A DNA stretch of 64,000 nucleotides. It comes from Serilophus lunatus (taxonomy: Eukaryota > Chordata > Aves > Passeriformes > Eurylaimidae). Location: positions 763,337 to 827,336 of the forward strand of contig VXBA01001642.1 of NCBI GenBank assembly GCA_013399895.1, read 5' to 3'. The notes under the pieces were generated by a model, which was not told the origin of the DNA, made no database searches, and saw only the letters and a program-made list of their open reading frames with translations. Positions 1 through 11,100 of this stretch are shown piece by piece (the first letter of the stretch is position 1; every line of letters begins with the position of its first letter). A program made the translations under genes and the position numbers.

Positions 1-2872
1 AGACTGTAAAAGATCACATCCTTCCTTACCACAATTTGAAATGAAACTGAAAAATATTTTGATTTGCAGTTGAATTTGAATCCACTGCTGTCTTTCCTGC
101 TTTTTTTGTTATTTTCAAATGCTTTTGCAATTATTACCTTGTATGTCGTGTAAGACATTATGTACAATACAAGCAGATTAATTGTATGGCTTAATTGACT
201 GTCTTGCATCATCAGGCTTTACAAGCTCATGATTATTAAGTGCTACAAGAATTTTAAGTCACTGCATCTTCAAGAACTTGCTGCAATATATAGAGATAAA
301 GATTTTTTTGGGAAGTGTCATCTTTCCCTAAGGTCAGACACTCAACTAATAGATGATTCAGAAGAGCATTATATAGCTAAAAGTTTAGACTGAAGCATGG
401 AACAAAAACAATGAGTAGGTATAGCAATGCTACAAGTGCTGTTTACTCTGACATAGATGACTTTTATATAATGCTTGTTTCACAGGTTCAGTTAGTTATA
501 ATGCATTTTTCTTAGCAGAATTGCAAAGAATCCACATAGACACTGCATTCCTACCTTGGTACTCTTGTTCAATATTCCATTTAAGAGCTTCTTCCCTTCT
601 GCAGCAAGCCAGTTTATTTTGCTGAATCAGAATAAAGGGTTTATAGAAGCCTGTCATAAATAGCGTGCCAATACTTGAGAAAATGCAATGTTATCAGTCC
701 AGTATCTGAAGAGATCCTTTTTTGCATAGCTTGCTTCTAGACTTTTAAAAAGTTCTGGTAGGTATATCAAATCATATTGAAGATGCAAAGAAGCCTTTGC
801 AGACAGCCAGTAACTCCAAACACTTGGACTTTCATCAGCATTTAAAAAGCCACCTTTTAAAATATATGGAGAGGAATTAACCTCTGGTGTTTGCACGATT
901 AAATACTGCTAACATTTCAATTTTTTTTCTGCAGTAGCTAGAGCTCCCCTGGTTTTAAACCTCTTTAGAGTAAAGGTCTCTAGATTTGACACTGCCTGGT
1001 TTTGGTTGTATCTGAGAAGCCTTACACACATATACACAAATAAGCAATGATACCAAATAATTTGAATGAAATGCTGTTTGAATGTACTTAGCTAGTGCGT
1101 GACCCTTGAATGTATCTGAAATAAAGGTTCTTGATTGTGTTTTGTTGATCTCATCACAAAGTGTTTGAATCAAGCACAAAGGTCAGTAAAAAGAAAGATA
1201 AAACTGAGCTTTCCATTGTTCAATTGTGCTGAACTTGACTGTCTAGTTATTTTCATACAGACTTTTGAAACTTCTTAAAAACTGAAGAACTGAAGAAGGA
1301 ACAGGGTTAGCTACATAGTTAAGTTGGCACAAACAGAAATCCATGTGGTTTTATCTTCTTAAAAAGGATGTGTGCTGTGAGACAGCCCTAAGCTTTTTCT
1401 CCCCCACCCCCAGTCAATTGAACAAAAAAAAAATAAAAAGAGCTAACAAGACTCAGCACAATTTGCAGTCCTGCTTCAGTGGATGCACTGTCTATGCAAT
1501 TCCATAGAAAGGATAGGCGTTAAAAACTGCTTTAAGAGCGAATAATTTAATCACACAGAGTTAAGAGGTAAATTCAGTGGCTAGTTTATGTAAGTTTGAG
1601 TAGATTAGCTACTTGTGCATTCTTATAACTGAAAGATAATATTTTAATCCACTAGTGAATATTTAGCATTCCTATTTTCTGCCTGCCTCTGTTCTTACAC
1701 TGAACTAGCTACTGTACAACATAACCTGAGTTCCAGCATCGAGTTCAGTGTTTCCAGTGTTTGTTTGTTTGTTTGTTTTTTTGCTTGATATACTCTGTCT
1801 GTATGCAAGATTTGAAATTGGTCTTCACTTTTTCTTCTTTAAAATAAGAACAGCAACAAATTAAAGTGATGCATTTCAAGGTCATTTAGTTGAATCTTAC
1901 AGAAGTAATGTGGATTTATATCAAAGATTAGATAAATTTGAGGGAATGGCAAAAGTGATAGAAGAGTTCAATCCCTCTACCTACTGAAGTTCTTATCTGC
2001 AGTCCAGAAAATAGCAAATATACTCTACTGGACTTTTCTAAAGTTACATCAGGCATTTAAGCCAGTCAGTCATAAATAAAAAGAAAAAGAAAGGAAAGAA
2101 ATAAAAAGATTTTCCTATCTTCTGTACACAGGTTAAGAAAAACTGATCTTGAATTTTTATTCCGATGACATTTAGGCTGGATGTTTTTGTCAGTCACTGC
2201 AAAAGATTAATTTAACACTGATTGCTTACAGTCTGTTTTTCTCCTTCCATTTTTTGAGAGACATGATATTCCATTGACTGGCTTTTAGTAACCACTACAA
2301 GCCAATTAATCTCTTTATCTCCATTACTGTAAATGGGTGTTTTCTACTAGGCAAGTTCTTCTATCATGAAAACATCAATATGTTCTCATTTTCTTTTGAT
2401 AGATAGTCCTAAATAGTCAGTTCTTAAATGGCTTAGATACAGTGGATTTTTGCAAATGAGAAACTTTGGACTTCCTTGAGAAATCCATAACATACAGAAA
2501 TCATGTTTGTTTAATAATGCAGCAGTGCATGAATTACTACTATTCATTGTTTTACAGTGTATTGCAATATTCATGCTAAAACAACGATGAGGACTGGCGT
2601 TAAATTCATAGAAAGAGAGAAAAACAAAAGGGGACTAAATTGCTGAGTCATGTTTCAGAAAGAAGAATTAGAAAAACCTTTTGTGCCTAAAGGCTTGAAA
2701 AGAACAATTAATTTTGCAATGTGGTATAAATGAATCTTGAATCAAAACAAATTTTTTATGAATTTTTGTATGAGATAGTGATATTCACAGTGCTCCTTAC
2801 AACACGTATTCTTCTATTCCTTTTATTTTCTTTTATCTTTTGCAAGAAGGGACTGTCATCTCCATGAATGGA
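1..2872. other. Unique AT-rich non-coding DNA
   Basis: No repeat family or gene is recognised here apart from the coding-like stretch at 553-908, which is listed separately. Simple-sequence patches are visible: a short GTTT run near 1758-1780 and an A-rich, AAAG-rich patch near 2075-2110. The other open frames (for example the 74-codon frame at 955-1179 and the 62-codon frame at 2386-2574, both minus) have no recognisable domain and are the length expected by chance in AT-rich DNA. Confidence 0.6.
553..908 (-). other. Coding-like minus-strand stretch broken by a frame change; possible exon or pseudoexon
   Basis: Two minus-strand frames abut. The first runs from just after a TAG near 909 down to a TGA at about 654. 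It has about 84 codons with ordinary protein-like composition (for example SVWSYWLSAK and DLFRYWTDN). The second frame opens just after a TAA inside the first frame, near 690, and stays open to a donor-like CAAG|GTAGGA at about 554. The two overlap by only about 30 bases, which is what a single-base indel in one continuous exon would produce. The acceptor side (TTAGCAG near 908) has a poor pyrimidine tract, and I do not recognise the protein. It could be a decayed exon, a processed fragment, a sequencing error in a real exon, or chance. Confidence 0.2.
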
Positions 2873-3154
2873 GACTTAAGATCTCCAGAGTTTTGGACTG
2901 AATAACAGAGGGGTATGTAAATTAAATTTCTGTTTGAAGTCTTGATTCTCAGAATATTATATTTTTGAAGCATTATATTGTCATATTAGACCGATAGTAC
3001 CTCTAGTCCACTGGTTTTTTTTTACAATATTTCTATACTCCTCTTCCTGACCACAACCAGAAGACCTCTGTTTGTGTTTTTCTTAATTTTTTTTTTTACT
3101 ATACTTAATTTCAAAGAATTCTGTTGCTTTCATCAATTTGACTGCTTAGTTTGA
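2873..3154. repeat. Block A of the scrambled duplication (first copy)
   Basis: These 282 bases recur at 4509-4790 at a constant offset of 1,636. I see only two substitutions between copies: G to T before the T-run near 3015, and C to T in the T-rich run near 3109. The block is unique AT-rich DNA with poly-T runs. Its end, GTTTGA at 3149-3154, is where the two copies diverge. Confidence 0.9.
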
Positions 3155-3170
3155 TTGCACAATATTTCAA

Positions 3171-3622
3171 GATGATTAATGACACATCGATAGTCTTTGA
3201 AATACCTCCAAGATGGTGACTAAACCACTTCCCTGGGCAGTCTGTTGTAGTGCTTGACAGCCCTTTCAGTGAAATTTTTTTCCAAATAATCTGTCTAAAA
3301 ATCTCTTGGCAGAACTTCCTTTCATCCTATCGCTTTTTACTTTGGAGAAAAGGCCAACCCCCACCTCCTTTCAGGTAATTGTAGAGGATCATACGGTCTT
3401 CCCTCACACTTCTTTTGCCCAGGCTAAACAACCCCAGCTCTCCCAACCAGTCTTCATAAAACTTGTGTTCTAGACTCTTTGCCAGTTTTACTGCCCTTCT
3501 CTGGACACACTCCAGAACTGTAATGTTTTTTTTGTAGTGAGGGACACAAAACTGAACAGAGGATTTGAGTTGCATCCTCACCAGTGCCAAGTGAAGGGGA
3601 GTGATCCCTTCTCTAGTCCTGT
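3171..3622 (-). mobile_element. CR1 LINE fragment, 3' part of the pol-like ORF2
   Basis: CR1 is the main non-LTR retrotransposon of birds; its ORF2 encodes endonuclease and reverse transcriptase. This 5'-truncated copy is read from the minus strand. The open frame at 3327-3590 carries the C-terminal ORF2 signature that I recognise: VLECVQRRAVKLAKSLEH, then EDWLGELGLFSLGKR and a YNYLKGG motif. The sequence below 3327 continues into the region that in CR1 encodes the last residues (LPREVV-like and SLE-like codons), out of frame here. No tail repeat is retained, and stops and indels make it a dead copy. Bases 3155-3477 recur at 4185-4507. Confidence 0.93.
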
Positions 3623-4183
3623 ACAGTCAGTCAATAGAATTGTTCTGAATTGATTGAATAGTGAAAAACATCCCCAGATATTGCATGTTTTGTGTTTAAT
3701 TCTATTATACTTGAACTTTGCAGTATTTACATTTTTGTGTGTTTGTTTTGGTTTTGAATGAGTAGGCTAATGAGTTACAGTGAAATTCATTCACACGTTA
3801 AATTTAATCTTATCTAATCTAATCAAGATTTAAGGTTTTTATACAGTATATGAAAATATGTTCCAGAAACTTCAGTCAAGACCTATAATGTTAGGGTCCA
3901 TCATTAGGATGTTTCAATATTGACATTGGAAATTCATTCTGGATGCTGAATTCATAATGTAAATTGTTCAGCTTGATGCTGAGAATGTGCTATGATGCAA
4001 ACTGCCTTTAGAAAGGATTTTGCTTTCTGGGGATCTAGCTTTGATGCTAATAGGAAATTAACATTGTCCAGAAAACACATGGTTAGCTTTTCCTTAAGCA
4101 AAGTTGTGGGAAGGCAGATTTAGCCAACCGCGTTGAAAGTATCGATTTGTAAATAAACATGAATATGTATCTTGAGAAAGGAT
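3623..4183. other. Unique AT-rich sequence between CR1 and the first N
   Basis: No family is recognised. The last 21 bases (4163-4183) are identical to 4791-4811, which lie immediately after the second copy of block A. This locates the join between the two versions of the region. Confidence 0.7.
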
Positions 4184-4184
4184 N
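4184..4184. other. Single-N assembly join
   Basis: An isolated N separates sequence that should continue as at 4812 from a second copy of the CR1 block. One N joining unrelated ends is typical of a scaffold patch and not of an ambiguous base call. Confidence 0.85.
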
Positions 4185-4507
4185 TTGCACAATATTTCAA
4201 GATGATTAATGACACATCGATAGTCTTTGAAATACCTCCAAGATGGTGACTAAACCACTTCCCTGGGCAGTCTGTTGTAGTGCTTGACAGCCCTTTCAGT
4301 GAAATTTTTTTCCAAATAATCTGTCTAAAAATCTCTTGGCAGAACTTCCTTTCATCCTATCGCTTTTTACTTTGGAGAAAAGGCCAACCCCCACCTCCTT
4401 TCAGGTAATTGTAGAGGATCATACGGTCTTCCCTCACACTTCTTTTGCCCAGGCTAAACAACCCCAGCTCTCCCAACCAGTCTTCATAAAACTTGTGTTC
4501 TAGACTC
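4185..4507 (-). repeat. Second copy of the CR1-containing block B (copy of 3155-3477)
   Basis: This is a 323-base direct copy of 3155-3477 with no difference that I could see by eye. It includes the partial minus-strand CR1 from about 4201. It stops abruptly at TAGACTC before an N, while the first copy continues through the CR1. Perfect identity in an otherwise decayed CR1 argues for an assembly copy, not a second insertion. Confidence 0.9.
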
Positions 4508-4508
4508 N
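4508..4508. other. Single-N assembly join
   Basis: A second isolated N. It joins the truncated copy of block B to a copy of block A, which precedes block B in the first arrangement. Confidence 0.85.
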
Positions 4509-4790
4509 GACTTAAGATCTCCAGAGTTTTGGACTGAATAACAGAGGGGTATGTAAATTAAATTTCTGTTTGAAGTCTTGATTCTCAGAATATTATATTT
4601 TTGAAGCATTATATTGTCATATTAGACCGATAGTACCTCTAGTCCACTGTTTTTTTTTTACAATATTTCTATACTCCTCTTCCTGACCACAACCAGAAGA
4701 CCTCTGTTTGTGTTTTTCTTAATTTTTTTTTTTATTATACTTAATTTCAAAGAATTCTGTTGCTTTCATCAATTTGACTGCTTAGTTTGA
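4509..4790. repeat. Second copy of block A (copy of 2873-3154)
   Basis: The same 282 bases as 2873-3154 with two substitutions and no net length change. Here the block runs directly into ATATGTATCTTGAG and the downstream unique DNA, with no CR1 between them. It may represent an allele lacking 3155-4162, or a chimeric join. Confidence 0.9.
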
Positions 4791-6760
4791 ATATGTATCT
4801 TGAGAAAGGATGAGCCCAAGACACAAAGTTCCCCTCTGAAATAACACTGAATTTAGCAGAAATTTATACCTTGTCCCTTTCAAGCTCATCTCCCTTTTCG
4901 AATGACACATGCTCTGCTTGCATTCAGAATACATAATCAAAGCAAAATCACTGTTTTATCTAGAGGCCTCATGGGTTAATAAAGGTCATTAAAAATTATG
5001 CTGTCTGGCTTTCAGAATATATGTATTCAAAATATAGATGCATGTTTCATAGCTGGCATCACCTCCACAATCTTTAGTTGCTCTAGTGATTACTCAACAG
5101 CTTTTCTCTGTTTAAAAAAGGTTGGAAATGCAGTTTTCATCCTGCATTCCTCTCAGTGGCAAAATTCTGCAAATGTAATTCTTTCTACTGAGGGAGAAAA
5201 CAGGGAAAGCTTGGCAGTGTTTGTGGTTTACTTCCAACTCCGACCGCTAAGATAGGCTGCAGCCAGAGAACTTATGCCTTGCCTCAAAGCCAACTCTCCT
5301 GCACTGAGTTTCTCTGCTTGTAGCTTTGGCAATTTCCCAGCCAGGTTGATTTCTCACAGTGGAGAAAGAAATTGTATGAGGAGGGAATTTACACACGGAG
5401 ACTTTTGTTTTGCGCAGCAAACTGTCCCAGGCACAAGGGCTGGATCTAGGTGTAGTCTGTACTGCTGACCAAAGAAAGTCTTTTCCCTGCCAGTGCGTCC
5501 TTACTAATGGCTTCCTCACTGCATCTTTCAGAAAACAGGCATTGCACAAAAGGAGCAAATGCCACTGCTTCCACTGTCCTGCTAGGAGGCAGAAAGAGAG
5601 AAAAAACGTCTACTCTAATTTCTATGTTCAGTCATCTTGATGGATACAGATTTTCAAGGCTGTAGAAATAACCAAGAATAGCCTATGGATATTTGACTGG
5701 GAAAAAATGTAGAAATCTGGACATAGAAAGTCATGGAATGAGGAATTTTAAAGTAGTTAACTTGAAGAATGCTTATGTTTCCAAAAGCAGGTTTCACATC
5801 TCCATCTTGTGATGCTCAGAGTAGAAAATACTTTCCTCATTGCATCTGTTTTCTGTAAAAGTCCACACTCCTGTACAGATATATAGGAATATATGAAGTT
5901 TCCTATGAACTTTTTGCTCTTGTACTACACTGTATTTCTGAAGTGGTCAATTTACTTGCTTTATCAAAATAGGTAGAGATAATGTAAATATATATTTACA
6001 TTCAACATGCCCATGAATTATCTGTTAACTGGAAATAAGTGCTTTTCTTATTCACTTTAACAATTGCTGAATATGGACTTGAGCCCAAAGAATTCAATAG
6101 AAGTATTTCCATAGACCAAAATAGGCTTTGAATCAGGCCTTGTGTTTTTATAATTAGATTTCTTCATAAAGCTCTCTAATTGGTACAGTATGTTCCTTTT
6201 ATACAAAGACAAGTGAGATTTTGTTTAGCAGCAGTTATTCATAGATTAGAAGGATGAAGCATTATCCTTATTTAAATACCAGAAGAGATGTGATGTGTTA
6301 TTGGAAATGGAAGTGGACAATATGGTATGATAGACAGGACAAATATAAAAACAATGAATGATAAAGTAAATAAGTAACTTACTTTGGTTTAAAGAGCAAG
6401 AAGTTACCTTCACCCAGAGATGAGAATTGGTGTAACTATCTTAGTGTTTATACATTTCTAGGACCTAAAGGATAAGAAGTGTTTTTGTATTTTTATATGC
6501 TTAAACTGGCCAAGGAGATAACTGATGCAATGAAAGTAATTCTCCTAAGGGTGAAAAAAAGGTCAGCTACCAAATAGTAGCAATCTAGAGATTCAGAAGC
6601 AAGCTGTAGTTAAAAAATCATGCCAGAAATCCACAATTTCATGTATACAATATCTAATACATGAAACCATGTTGAAAGCTGTGTAAATTAATGAGATATT
6701 AAGAAATAATTAGTTTGCATTTCTTGAAGGGATTGTCTTTATAGATTGAGCCTTTATGGG
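4791..6760. other. Unique AT-rich non-coding DNA
   Basis: No gene or repeat family is recognised. Overlapping frames on both strands at 5247-5640 (103 codons minus, 64 to 76 plus) have no domain and no agreement with splice signals that I could see. They are treated as chance. Confidence 0.55.
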
Positions 6761-7400
6761 TGTGGTGGTTTAATCCACCTTTTAGCATTCAGGGGGCAGG
6801 TTCAATAAAGGTGACAGAAAAATGAATAGAGTTTGCAGCAGGTGAATAATTTATTACAAGGGGTTTAAATTAGGCAAGTAGGGATAACCACAGGAGACCC
6901 CGGAATTACACCGAGGGACACCTGACATGCAAGGGGAAAAAAACACAAAAAGGGAAAAAACAAAAGGATAAAGGGAACTGCTCCTTTCAGCTAAATGACT
7001 AGCTGAAAAAAAGTAGTGGGAAGGGTAGGAAAATCTCTCTCTATCCGTCCCTCCGATGGAGGGGACTCCCTGGCTTTTGAAGTTCTCTGAAAAACACGAA
7101 AAGAGGTGAAAATGACTCCCTCCCACCACCTCCTCGAGGGTTGCTTGCCAGCCGAGCTGGAAATGTCTCTCGTGGTGAGAGAAATGGGTGGAATCCCGCC
7201 GTGGGGGGCCTGTGGGCGCTGGGGACCAGAGCTGTGTGCCTCCTCTCGAAGCAGCCGAAGAAGAAGAGAGCAGGGTGGGCCCCTTGCGTTGACTTTTAAG
7301 CCTTCTCGTTCTCACGTGGATCTCGTCGCCTCCTTCCTGGCCAAACCGGCTTCCCATTGGTCCAGCCGGCCGGGCCCCTCCTCAGTTCCGGTGTTGTCGA
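6761..7400 (-). mobile_element. LTR-like segment, probable endogenous-retrovirus LTR read on the minus strand
   Basis: The plus strand starts TGTGGTGGTTTAATCC at 6761, so the minus strand would end in CCACCACA, as an LTR ends in CA. On the minus strand I see in order a CCAAT box (GACCAATGGG, about 7353-7362), a TATA-like CTTAAAAG (about 7293-7300) and an AATAAA signal (6850-6855). That is the order U3 to R to U5. The R/U5-like part is A-rich and T-rich as in avian LTRs. I do not recognise the family, find no matching target-site duplication, and cannot fix the right-hand boundary, which may lie in the CpG-rich DNA beyond. A CpG-island promoter that happens to resemble an LTR is the alternative. 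Confidence 0.45.
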
Positions 7401-8040
7401 GGGGATCACAAGTTTTCAATCCCGCATGCCATCTTTGTTTTCATGGCTACAGCACCGCAGGGAATGCCCCAGCGCCACCATCACCTCCATCGCCAGCATG
7501 GCACCGGTGCTGGCCCCCCAGCACTGTCCAAAAGTGGCAGCCGTGCCCGGGTTCCCGGCCAGGGCCGGCCCAGAGCTGCCACGCCCGCCCTGGGGCTTTC
7601 CCCAGGAACGGTGGAGGTGGAGGCAGGGGGAGGGTGAAGAAGCAGGACCGGGGCCATCCTGGCTGGGCCGGCGGTGGGGCTGCCACCTGTGTCACCTGAG
7701 CTGGGACTGAGGGATCACGCACACTGCACAAGGCGGCCCCGGGGCCATGTGTGCCGACGACTGGTGATCGGCCCCCGTGCTCCCGGGAGCAGCGGAGGCG
7801 AGGGGGGAGGGGAACTAGAAACTGCCGTCCTGCCCTGGCCCCAAGCTGCCAGGAGCCTGGAGGGCGAGGAGCCGTTCCCGCCCAGCCCCCGCCTTGGGGG
7901 CACCGGGACTGGCGCAGGCTCCACTCCATCCCGGCCCCCGCTCAGCCCAGGAACCAGAGAGAACCAAGAGAGCAGCCCCCTCTTCCCCCTCCCCAAGTCC
8001 AGGGAGAGCAGCTGGAGCAGTAAAGGTGGAGGAGAAAACC
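7106..8040. promoter_or_regulatory. CpG-rich, GC-rich island in AT-rich surroundings
   Basis: Base composition changes sharply from the AT-rich flanks to a GC-rich stretch with many CpG dinucleotides (for example around 7560-7580 and 7730-7800), then returns to AT-rich after about 8040. Open frames exist on both strands and in several frames at once (144, 160, 167 and 197 codons), rich in Pro, Gly, Arg and Ala. This is what GC-rich DNA gives for lack of stop codons, and none shows a known domain. It could be the U3 of the adjacent LTR-like segment, a promoter island of an unannotated transcript, or GC-rich repeat DNA. Confidence 0.6.
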
Positions 8041-8163
8041 TGGTACTTGCGGGTAGGACAGAACATGTCTGGAGAAATAATGGAGAGAAAAGCTGGCATC
8101 AGTGTTAGATTTTTTTGTCAGATAGCAGTGAAGCTACCAAAACAAACAATTTCTCGTAAGTAA

Positions 8164-11100
8164 ACATTGCAGTTATGTGTTTAAAAGAATGATGATAAAT
8201 GGTCAGGTTACACGACACTTCAATGTTGAAGAGTTTCTCAGTTTATCCAATCTTCATTTTGCTTTGAATTCATGGATTATTCTAATACTTTTAATCTAGT
8301 TTAAAAAGTAGAACAAATGTGCAATGTTAACCACCGTCTTCATCCCATCTTAAGCAGAGCCAATGTCAGCCACAGTGGCATAACAATGAAGCCTGGCAAA
8401 AGGCCCGGGCACTGCTCACATGCTGCTTAGCAGGTATGGTGGTTGGCATCTCCAAACATCTGTAGCCTGTCCAGAGTTGTCCGATGTCAACTCAGGCATG
8501 GGCAACACTTTAAAATGAAACATAAAAAAAGGAAAGAGAAATTACCAGCCAAACTGGCAAAAAATTAAAATAACATGCAACATATACTCTTGACATTACA
8601 AAATAAATTAGAAAGTATGTTGTAGTTGTTGGCACAGACACTGAACTCTTCCATTTGCAGTGTGAGAAAAGCTGTTTTAATCCATGCATCTTAAAGATTG
8701 GTCTCCCGTATCCCATTTGAGTCCTTTGACTGGGCACCATAAATTTACTCTGTTGCTGCGTCTGCCTGCTCCAGATTAATATCTAAACATATATAAAAAC
8801 CAGAAAAGGTCCACAGGAGTCCTAAGGAGGAAGATGCTGAATTCTGTCTACTGTATTTGCCAGGGAGGTGGGAGACCACTGATTATATCCCTTCCCAAAC
8901 TGTAGCAGAAAAGGCTTGCATGTCAGCAATTAGCATTTGGGTACGTGCTTTGCCAGCTGCTCTGCTTTGGGGTTAGGACTGCTGCTGAGGAAAACATTCC
9001 TGTGCTTGTGAAACCATTTCAACAGAAATGTAACTAAAGTGGAGCCAATTCCATCAAACATCTCATTTTATAAAAGAAGTCTCAAGCAATGCTTGTTGTG
9101 TAGTACCTAAAAACCCTCTGGAAAGTGCTTGAAAATTCAAAACTGCAATACTAACATTAGAGAAACTCAGAAACCACTTATTGACAATGAATCCAGTAGA
9201 AGGATGGGAGATGTGTAACACCAACAGATACAAATTTCTAACATTTCAGTCCACTCAGTAAAGTCCAATGAGATAAGACTCCTATTAAGCAGAGGAAGCA
9301 AATCATGGGAGTATTGGATATGAGAACTAGTATTACAAATCAGCAGTGACTTGACTGGCAGCTTTCCAACATTTCCTGACACCCCAGGCAAAGCCTCATG
9401 AGCAGTGCAACATCTGAGACAAAAATTTAAGTGAAATTAAAAAATGTGTTGCTGAACTAACTGGCCTTGGCACATAATTCAGTTTCAGCAGATCTACGAA
9501 AATGGGACTTGTGCTAAAAAGCTGAAAAGCAACCCTTGATGCTTTCTAAGCAAACAAAACTGTACAAAGAACATGAAATTGCAAAGCACATAAAATTCAT
9601 TATTTTATGCTTTTGCTATGTGGTATTGTAGTTCATTTGTAGTTCAAATTGAAGCAAAGTCAAAAATACTCTTGTTTCTTGGACCTGGTACACAGAAAAA
9701 ATATATTTGTATGTAATTAGCTTAGAAATTTTGATGGTACTATAACCCAACTGGAATATGATGTCCAAAACAGTCACTGTTTTTTAAAACAGTCCTTTAA
9801 ATTAAGTTACAGCAATGGGAGTAAATGGAAGAAACAAACAGTTTCTAAACTTTACAGCGAGCAGTATCTGCTCCCATATTAGTTCTCAGTCTCATTATCT
9901 TGCCTGGTAAGCATACATCTTTCTCACCATTAACATCATCGTGAATGACTCCTAACTAACAGTGCTAACTTGTACCTAAGACTTTTTAATTAAAGTGCAA
10001 AAGACTCTGCTTTTATTGCTGACGTAGATGTGGAAGTTGGTAGTTATAGGCAGTAAGTTTTCATTGTATCATTCTTAGCTGCAGACCACAATGCAAAGGA
10101 GTTGTAAAACAAAAATGGTCTATACATATATTTGTGTTCCTTTTTATAAGTCAGAACAAAACAGCAACAAAAACTAAAGAGCAGTTAAGATGGCAAAACA
10201 GAGAGGAAAAAGCAGAATCTCTCTGACTTGCTCCCCACTTCAGATTCAAATTAGGACTGTCCTACCTTTATAGGTCTTTTGGAGGATGGATCCAGAAATA
10301 TATTTGTTATGGCGTGGAAATAAATAGAAAGTGTGTTGAAAACCTCTTGAAAATGAGTGGAGGAGCAAAAGACAATATAGGAGGTGTAAAAATTGGAAGG
10401 CAGTCAAAGATATATGAGAGACAAAGAATAGCAGAAGCACAAAAAGAACAATTGTGAGAAAATAAGATTAGAATCAAGATTAACTAAGGTTTTTTTGAAA
10501 CCATGCTTCCTGAATATTGCTGCTTCTAACACAGATCTGTCCCTTTGACTGTAGTTTGCGATTTGTTGAGAGAATGGGGTTGGTATTTCACTTTGACATT
10601 TATTTAAACTGTCTCCAGTGAAGTCTGAAACTGAATTATATAAGTGTTTGGGGTGAAATTAATTTTTTCTAATGTAGTTTTGCAACTCCATACTTCCCAG
10701 ATATTTTAAGCATAAGCAGTAAGTTTCCTTGGAAACTGCAAACTGTTTGTGTCAGAAGTCCCTGTTCAGCATGTGTGCTGAAGGACTGGACTTGCACTTG
10801 CTTGGAAATACAGCCTGTCCTTCATGATCAAAAATATAAAATAGAAAAGAACTGTGTTTACACAGTGTGGAGAAACTGAACTATTTGCTAGACACTATTT
10901 GCTAGATTGTCTGATGTATTCGTGTCGTCTGAAACAGTTGAGAATAGAGTCCTGAAAGTTATGAAAAACTTTGCACGTGTGCAAATCAGCTAAATGACAT
11001 CTTCCTATCAAGCAAACCTTTTGGAAAAGTCTCAGAAGAACTCTTGAGTCTAAGTCCTATACTCGCATTTTAAGTGTATTTAGTGTAATGCTTTCACTTT

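Noticed and set aside
4185..4507. A second independent CR1 insertion
   Set aside because: It appears identical to 3155-3477, including non-CR1 bases before the element, and is bounded by Ns. It is a copy of the same sequence.
5247..5640. Overlapping frames on both strands, 64-103 codons
   Set aside because: Neither strand shows a known motif, and the two strands cannot both be coding. I treat them as chance.
7106..8163. Several 90-197 codon frames on both strands
   Set aside because: They are Pro/Gly/Arg/Ala-rich frames open in many frames at once, explained by GC-rich sequence with few stop codons. No domain is seen.
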